Part shown: piece by piece, positions 57,904 to 64,000 of the stretch
How the letters are laid out: each line of letters opens with the position of its first letter
How positions within the stretch are numbered: the stretch's first letter is position 1
DNA from: Gremmenia infestans
Lineage: Eukaryota > Ascomycota > Leotiomycetes > Helotiales > Hamatocanthoscyphaceae
Reading direction: 5' to 3'
Assembly: GCA_032629725.1 (NCBI GenBank)
Contig: JAFEVB010000002.1
Span: 3,844,001-3,908,000, forward strand
DNA length: 64,000 nt
Translations under genes and position numbers: made by a program
Notes under the pieces: model-generated
What the model was told of the DNA's origin: nothing
Databases searched by the model: none
The model's input: the letters and a program-made list of their open reading frames with translations, nothing else

Positions 57904-59815
57904 ATGCCCTCAGATCGACCCTTGCTTGCCTCTGATACAAGAGAGTCCTCAACTCATTCTTACGAACGAGCCGCCGAAGAAGATACAGCTCTGCTTAGAA
58001 GCCAGCGCAAGGATGCACCAAAACCTCAAAGCCGTGCTAGATTCTGGCGAGAGCTAGGTTTGTTTACTTGGGCTGTAGTTGCAACAGCAGCCGTTATAGT
58101 TCTTGCCGTTGTCTCTCAACACCAGGCTTCGAAGGATGGCAAGAAAGCAACACCCGCCGGAAAGCGTAACTTGATTTTCATGGTTTCGGATGGTATGGGA
58201 CCTGCAAGTCTGTCCCTGACTCGAAGCTTTCGTCAATTTGAAGGTAACTTTCCGTTCCGAGTCATCCAGATATCCACTAACCATCTAGGCGGCCTTCCAC
58301 ACGATGATGTTCTTCTCCTCGACCAGAACTTTATAGGCTCCTCCCGAACTAGATCAAGCAGCAGTCTTGTTACCGACTCAGCTGCCGGAGCTACAGCCTT
58401 CTCATGTGGAATGAAAAGCTATAATGGAGCTATATCTATCTTGCCCGACCATACCCCCTGCGGGACCGTTCTTGAAGCCGCAAAAAGAGCAGGCTACACA
58501 ACAGGCCTCGTTGTGACAACCTCACTTACGGATGCTACACCAGCATGTTTTGCATCGCATGCCAATGTTCGATCAGAGGAAGACTTGATTGCACAGCAGG
58601 AAGTGGGCGAACATCCTCTCGGACGAGTTGTTGACCTTATGATGGGAGGAGGCCGTTGCCATTTTCTGCCAAATACGACTTCTGGAAGTTGTCGGGGAGA
58701 TGATAGGGATATTACCAAGCTGGCCCAAGAGAAATATGGCTGGAATTATATCGATAATAGGGAAGATTTCGACGGCTTGAAGCTTGGGAGTGCTGTGAAG
58801 CTCCCATTACTAGGCCTATTTGCTGGCTACAACATTCCATACGAGGTAGGCAGGGGCCCGGCGACTTTCCTATCTGACACAGATTTCTCTACTTGATTTG
58901 AAACTCATATCTGACGTATTTGCGCAGCTTGACCGACGAAACATGAACGACATATATCCTTCACTGGACGAAATGGCGCAAACCGCTCTTAAAGCTCTAG
59001 AAGCTGCCACTCGAGACAGTGACAAGGGTTTCTTTCTCATGATTGAAGGTAGTCGAATCGATCACGCTGGCCACGGCAATGACCCAGCAGCTCAAGTCCG
59101 CGAAGTCTTAGCCTATGATAAAGCATTTGGAAGTGTCCTTGAGTTCCTCGACGAGTCATCCACGGATGGAGTACTTGTAGCTACAAGCGATCACGAGACT
59201 GGAGGATTGGCGGTCGCACGGCGTAAGATTTCTTGTCATGTTGTACCGTATTTCGACTAATTGTTCGTAGAACTCCACCCAACATACCCCCATTATGCAT
59301 GGTACCCGGAAGTACTCCACAACGCCTCAAGCTCTGCGGAACACTCATCCCGACTCTTGAGATCCCACATATTCAACGGTGGAGACAACCTCAAGGACTT
59401 CATCAGCGAGGAACTTGTAAAAAAAGGCCTGGGAATCTGGAATGCTAAAGACTCCGAAATTCAACTAATCGTTGATAATCCTGCACTTAGTTCCTATTAC
59501 TTCTCAGACATGATCAGTCGGAGAGCGCGCATCGGCTGGTCGACCCATGGCCACACGGCTATCGACGTAAACATTTATGGCTCCGCTGGCTCGGAAGCGC
59601 TGCGTGGAAATCATGAGAACGTTGAGGTTGGAAAGTTCCTTCGGGACTACCTTGATGTTGACGTTGAGTCCGTCACAGAAGAGCTTGTTGAGAAGTCCAA
59701 GTCTTTCAAAATCGCAGGCGCAGGCCAAACTAGCTGGACTGGAAAAATTCCTAGTAAGGAAGATTTGCAGTCGGCAGAGAGAAAACACGAGGAGCAATAC
59801 GGAATGGCACCTTGA
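57904..59815 (+). CDS. PHO8: Alkaline phosphatase, vacuolar Pho8 type
   Basis: A 578-residue type II membrane phosphomonoesterase. Exons are 57904..58243, 58289..58845, 58928..59222 and 59271..59815. The cytosolic N-terminus is followed by one membrane anchor (about residues 52-71), as in Pho8, which travels to the vacuole. Metal and active-site motifs are MVSDGMGP (Asp96) and VTDSAAGATA with the phosphoserine at Ser144. Further segments are EGSRIDHAGHGND, ATSDHETGG, and a late STHGHTAIDV supplying metal-binding His. Intron 58244-58288 is only 45 nt, a multiple of three, with no stop codon. Its removal joins FRQFEG to GLPHDDVLLLD, and it has an ACTAAC branch site. No secretion signal other than the anchor is seen. 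The overall length and order fit fungal Pho8. Confidence 0.95.
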
Positions 59816-60656
59816 GGTCCGTCGCATTCATAGGCATTGCACTTGGCGTTCATTTAGATCTGGAAATACCCCTATCTTTTTTGCCATTTCTTCTTCTAGG
59901 TCTTGTGCAAAGTTCGCGTCCGGAGTCCTGAGTTGGTAACTCGCTGAAACGTGATCACGAGCAAACGAACCCTCCGAGTGTTGCACAATCTGCCTCGTTT
60001 GCATACCAAACCTTTCTTTGCTTGTCTTATTGTGAGTAATAAACTGTTCAGCCTTGGTCTGTCCAGCTGTCAAACACAAGTCATCTCCAAGTGGAGCAGA
60101 AGGTCGGGTCTAGCTGCCCTTCGACGGTTTGCACATGTGTATATCAGGAAGTTTGTCCTGTGATGAAGTATGACAATACCTGATTGTTGGCATGCTGATA
60201 TTTCAATTGCTTGACATTCGCTTTTTGGCCAAGTAATTACAATCACTTAGTAGGCAATCACATTTTCGATGGGGAAGACAAGTCACGGCCTCGCCGTCAG
60301 GGCCAACGCTTCATCGGAAAGTTTTGATCTGAATTCCTTGCCTCGACATTGGGCAACAAGTAGAAATATCAGACGAAGAACATAAGCGTGATTCAGAACC
60401 AACTCCGATGCTCCTTTGATGACTCTGAAAGGAACCGCTCGCTACGCCGTGCTTTCCTCTGACATCTTATTTCTTCCTATCCTAGTTCATGCACTCTTAC
60501 AGACTCCTAATATCAACCGTACACTCAACTCAAAGAGGTCTAGACAAGGGCCAGCAAGGTTTTCCTCGGAATCAACGTCAAGTTCGATTTTCAAGAGCTC
60601 ATCGTCTCGAATCCTTAGCTCACCTCCATTCCCACTCGCCCAAGACCCCGTCAGAA
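59816..60656. other. Intergenic region after alkaline phosphatase
   Basis: It contains the alkaline phosphatase 3' UTR and sequence upstream of a small putative gene. No supported features. Confidence 0.6.
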
Positions 60657-60959
60657 ATGTGCAACTACTGGTCCATCGAGCCCCTCTGTGGCCACCGGAC
60701 CCTCTTCGCCGGCTCAAACTGTTACCTCCTCTTCGACCAACTACAACGAATCAACGACCCCACCGAACGCGCCCGTCCGGGTCTCCCCTTCGAGGTCCCG
60801 CGGCAGTGTCTACCCCATCGCGTGAATACGACGAGGAGGTATGTGAGTGAGTACTGTTCGTGGGAGTGTAGGAATACTGCGCTGTATGCGCCGAGGTGTG
60901 GGACTAGGGATGCGAGGTATGGACCGGGAAGTGAGAGGATTGGTGTAGGATGGCGGTAA
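60657..60959 (+). CDS. Small Cys-containing hypothetical protein
   Basis: A 100-residue ATG-started frame beginning MCNYWSIEPLCGHRTLFAG. It has seven Cys and many Arg, with paired spacing such as EYCSWECRN, suggestive of metal binding or disulphides. Fungal genomes carry many short proteins starting with a similar aromatic/Cys-Gly-His pattern; I cannot name the family. There is no signal peptide, so it is unlikely to be a classical secreted effector. The frame stays open upstream of the ATG, so the true start may differ. Coding status is plausible but not certain. Confidence 0.45.
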   Translation: MCNYWSIEPLCGHRTLFAGSNCYLLFDQLQRINDPTERARPGLPFEVPRQCLPHRVNTTRRYVSEYCSWECRNTALYAPRCGTRDARYGPGSERIGVGWR

Positions 60960-61872
60960 TTGGTGAGGCGGATTGGAAGGTGTAATGATTGGGAATTTGC
61001 TTGGTTTTGGTTTTGGGAGTTGGAGTTGGAATTTTTGAAGTGTTTCTGCGGGCAGGGCATGCAGACTTTCAATAGTTGGGAGTCACCATATTGTGATATT
61101 ACGTGGGAAAAGAAAAGTCAAGTCTGATATTTCAAGGCATACTGAGAATATCCAGAGTGTGTTTGGACTAGGCTGCAACGTCAGTGTGGTGGTTAGCTAC
61201 TTCTACATCAGATCATGGCCTATATTTCGAGAATATGAGAGGCTACCACGTCCGGGGCTCACAGGAAGACCCATCCAAGTGGAAATGTTGCAAATAGAGA
61301 CTTCTCTTCCTGGGGGCCGTGGGCGGGGGGGATATATGAGCCTAGGCTGATTACTTAGGTCAGACATTACATGTGAACATTGGAATGAATTCATCAATTT
61401 TCACTTGGCTGAGAAAGGCCTCCTAGCTCTAGCTGTATGGCTCTTCCTATTTCTTGTCGGAGTTGCGAAGACCCCTACACGTTTGCTTGAAGGAGATAAG
61501 ATCCGAATCTCGACACCAACGAATCTTTGCGCTGGTACTTGCATTTTTGCTTTTTTTTAACCGAGTTGATGCTTGCTGAATCTGTCTAATTGTATAGAGT
61601 GTGGTAGATGTGTAGTCGAAGGGCGTAAGAGCTCTTTAGTTTGAAGCCTTTTGCAAAGTGTTCTGTTACTTGTTAATCAAATGAATCAAGAGATTGAATG
61701 AGTCAACTGTGTGAATAGATGAACATGATATAAACCAAACATCTGAACCCGACCACAAGCGGTTATCTTCTTTGAGAAGTCCACCACTCTTTCTAGAAAG
61801 AATAGGATCTCCACTTAAGTACGATAACCTCTGATATTTTCACTCTCTGTTCACTCGCGAGAATTTCCCTGA
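60960..61872. other. Intergenic region, no gene seen
   Basis: It lies between the small Cys protein frame and a decayed gene. Only short frames are present. Confidence 0.55.
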
Positions 61873-62627
61873 CAATTCAAGCAGCTGCACCAAAACCCCC
61901 ACGAGACTCAGACAGATGGACCCGGATCCTAAGGGAGAAGCCCTTGCTGACCAGACACAACGAAGATCTAGAGAAGTAGATCAACGCCTTCCCACCCGAC
62001 GTCAGAGCCCGGTACGACACTCTAGACTACATCCTCACCCCTGGAAAAAGCAAAGAGATAGCTCGATTCGAACATAACTCACGGCCATGCCCCGATCTTG
62101 GCACCGACGTCCTCTTTGACCATACCGCCCGAATCAAGCACTCTTACGTCCCTGATGCAATTCAATTCTTCAACCCCATTTTTGAGATGAATATGGTGCA
62201 GTTGACATGGGCCGTCAAGAAAGACGACGAGATTACCATTTGCTAAATCGAACCTTCGATTGCTTACAGAGCAAGATCGACCGCTTTGATGCGTCGCTGA
62301 AGCCTCCGCTGCTACTGTGATACCTGCCAGCACCCGGGATCACATGATTGGCAGAGGGGGCGGATTGGATCGTTGAGGCGATGTCTTTTGTTGGGCAGGC
62401 CAATGGAGGGCGAAGAGCAATTGAATCGGATGAATATGGCGATGGAGCTTAGGGACTTGTTGGATAAGGAAAGCTTGACGGATTATTTGCCTCTGGCGTA
62501 CCGGACTATGAAAGAACAAAGTCTGGCTCTTGGCGACATGATGAAGATGCGGGAATGGGAGCAGTTGGAGCAGGATATTGAAGAAGTGCTACATGGACGA
62601 GATGATGATGTTAACTTTCACCATTAA
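61873..62627 (+). pseudogene. Decayed protein gene of unknown family
   Basis: Protein-like sequence continues through three reading frames without usable introns. Block A (about 61873-62242) has an in-frame TAG just after HNEDLEK and reads on as INAFPPDVRARYDTLDYIL, ARFEHNSRPCPDLGTDVLFD, SYVPDAIQFFNPIFEMNMVQ and LTWAVKKDDEITI. Block B (about 62243-62313) reads LNRTFDCLQSKIDRFDASLKPPLLL. Block C (about 62314-62627) reads DTCQHPGSHDWQRGR, then EEQLNRMNMAMELRDLLDK and ends WEQLEQDIEEVLHGRDDDV before a TAA. One stop plus two frame changes indicate inactivation. No start ATG is visible. I do not recognise the family; it looks like a soluble, partly helical protein. Introns cannot simply explain the breaks, because the sequence sense continues directly across them. 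Confidence 0.65.
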
Positions 62628-62811
62628 GAGGACTGCTGGAATGTCAAGTTTGGCTGACCTGTGGAAAACACTGTATGAGGTCTTGGAGGTTCGTTTATTA
62701 CTTCATCATGGGGATTTCAGCACTCCAAGTTGTTATATTTTGGCTTCCAATAACATCTGAACCACTGACAAGCAAGAAGAATTCAAGAAATAAGGCAGGT
62801 ATGTAAATTCT

Positions 62812-64000
62812 TCATAAAGTTCGCCTAGAGTATGCCCAATAGGACTTCCAAGGCAATCTCCAGTCTCTAGCTCGCAACTCAGGTCTGAAAATATCAAAGT
62901 CATGCTTCTCCAACTTCTCCAGCCATAATCTTGTTGGCACAACTGGCATAAGGACTCCAAATCCTCTCTCGATGTCATCAACCTGTGAGCGACTAGTGGA
63001 GCTCTGCTCGGCGTACTCATGACCTTCTTCTCCCTCGTGCTCGAAATCATGACCCGCATCTTTGCCTTGCTGCAGATTCTTCAGCATCTCCTTAGCCGTA
63101 ATCAGATGATCGTTAGCCCTCGTAGCAATCGTGAAGATCGCATCTTTCAATCCTGGTGCTTCAGCTCCTTGCCGGAACACCTCCTCTTCCTTGACTCCAG
63201 CTTCGGCCATTACATCTAAGGGCAATACCACAGCTCCTTGCCGACCGCCTCCGAACGCTGAATTATTGTTGTGGTGATTCGGTGGTGGCGGAAATGCAAT
63301 CAGTGGCAAGCCTCTAAGAACAGCAGTAATCCCGACAGCTTTTCCAATATGGCTTGCTACATGGTCCGTTGCCATGGAGTTGAGAGGGAGAGCTGCTAGC
63401 GTCAAGTACATCAAGGTTGAATATGTATTCTCCGCGTACGTCTCCAAGGCCTCCATGTTGGTATATGGACGATTGTCTATATATTGCTCTCTTGTATTGA
63501 TGACTTTCATGGCCCATCCCTTCATGACATTCGTGCTGATACCAGGATGCCGACCTTTGAGGGATGTAAGAGCATTATGGAGGAGGATGGCAACAGGTTC
63601 TTTTGGTGGGGTATCGGCGAATGTGCGCGTTATATTATCTCGCCAGAATTGCATCCGAAGAGCTCCAACTGTTGGATTTGATACTAGGTCTGGTATTCTG
63701 GCAAGCTCGATATTGAGAGCTCGAATAGAGAGGTATGCATCGCGGGCTTGAGAAGGGACGAAGGTTTGGAGAATATGGGAGGGAGAATCGAAATTTCTGA
63801 AGACTGTCAACTATTTGAAGGGCTGGTAGAGGATCATGGGACTTACTGTACAAGATTGGAGCAGTATGATCTGGCTCCATCAACATCCGCTTCTGTTATT
63901 CGAGAGGCATGAGGTGCTGGAGTACTGTAAGGAGTCGTCGCATATGTACATCTCAGCAGTGGACTGGATATGGTCTGTATGCGCAGCCGTAAGCTCAACT
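62812..64000 (-). CDS. NDUFAF6: Mitochondrial squalene/phytoene-synthase-like protein, NDUFAF6 type (5' partial)
   Basis: The gene runs off the right edge, so its 5' end is missing. Visible exons on the minus strand are 64000..63847 (partial) and 63796..62812, with intron 63797-63846 (donor GTAAGT, acceptor TTCAG). The upstream part is Arg/Ser/Thr-rich, like a matrix presequence. It leads into GARSYCSNLVQ|NFDSPSHIL, the usual start of the domain. The fold is the squalene/phytoene synthase superfamily: FVPSQARDAYLSIRALNIELARI, TVGALRMQFWRD, GRHPGISTNV and HIGKAVGITAVLRGLPL. The metal-binding Asp-rich motifs of true synthases are not evident, which fits NDUFAF6, a complex I assembly factor, rather than a terpenoid enzyme. 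A poorly conserved His/Asn/Gly insert follows LIAFPPPP. At least 378 residues are visible. Confidence 0.87.

Overview
The window reads as nuclear DNA of a filamentous ascomycete (Pezizomycotina). Genes are split by short GT-AG introns (about 45-125 nt, one of 237 nt) with donors such as GTAAGT, GTGCGT, GTACGT and GTATGT and CTAAC-like branch sites. The gene set is fungal: a PalH/Rim21-type pH sensor, a SAT4-family (Pth11-like) membrane protein, Ste50, a Tea4/Bud14-type SH3 protein, an Hmt1-type ABC transporter and fungal Cox4. A narrower placement, such as Leotiomycetes, is only an impression. There are no bacterial features, CRISPR arrays, rRNA genes, supported tRNAs or intact transposons.

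Layout. 0-6.4 kb: a Ser/Thr-rich single-pass membrane protein (+), convergent with a 1030-aa vacuolar-type half ABC transporter (-). 6.4-12.4 kb: a 5.9-kb stretch with no supportable gene. 12.4-17.1 kb: ceramide synthase and PalH, both (-). 19.9-21.3 kb: a six-exon SAT4-family 7TM protein (+). 22.6-28 kb: two (+) signalling scaffolds, Tea4/Bud14-like (SH3 plus a PP1-docking motif) and Ste50 (SAM plus RA). 29.3-31 kb: an SDR (+) and a small unknown protein (-). 32.4-37.2 kb: a GH36/raffinose-synthase-like protein (-), divergent from an ankyrin-repeat gene broken by a one-base frameshift. 37.5-40.9 kb: a coiled-coil protein of unknown function and COX4 (both -). 40.9-48.9 kb: mostly gene-free, with a small two-repeat Myb/SANT gene (-) in the middle. 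49-57 kb: PRP8 (-) and RPL34 (+), divergent from a 285-bp shared promoter. 57.9-60 kb: vacuolar alkaline phosphatase (+). 60.6-62.6 kb: a small Cys-containing ORF and a decayed gene. 62.8-64 kb: a mitochondrial NDUFAF6-like protein (-) cut by the window edge.

How the genes relate. Most are unlinked housekeeping or signalling genes: splicing (PRP8), translation (RPL34), respiration (COX4, NDUFAF6-like), vacuole (Hmt1-type ABC, alkaline phosphatase), membrane lipid and pH sensing (ceramide synthase, PalH), and polarity and MAPK signalling (Tea4-like, Ste50). I see no biosynthetic cluster and no convincing new multi-gene system. The more unusual signals are a nonamer TACGGAGTA repeated five times between genes, two broken genes, stop-free introns of length 3n, an unresolved reading-frame change in the Tea4-like gene, and tandem repeats in non-coding DNA. 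Exon borders were set by hand from reading frame, splice consensus and remembered family motifs. No alignment was run.
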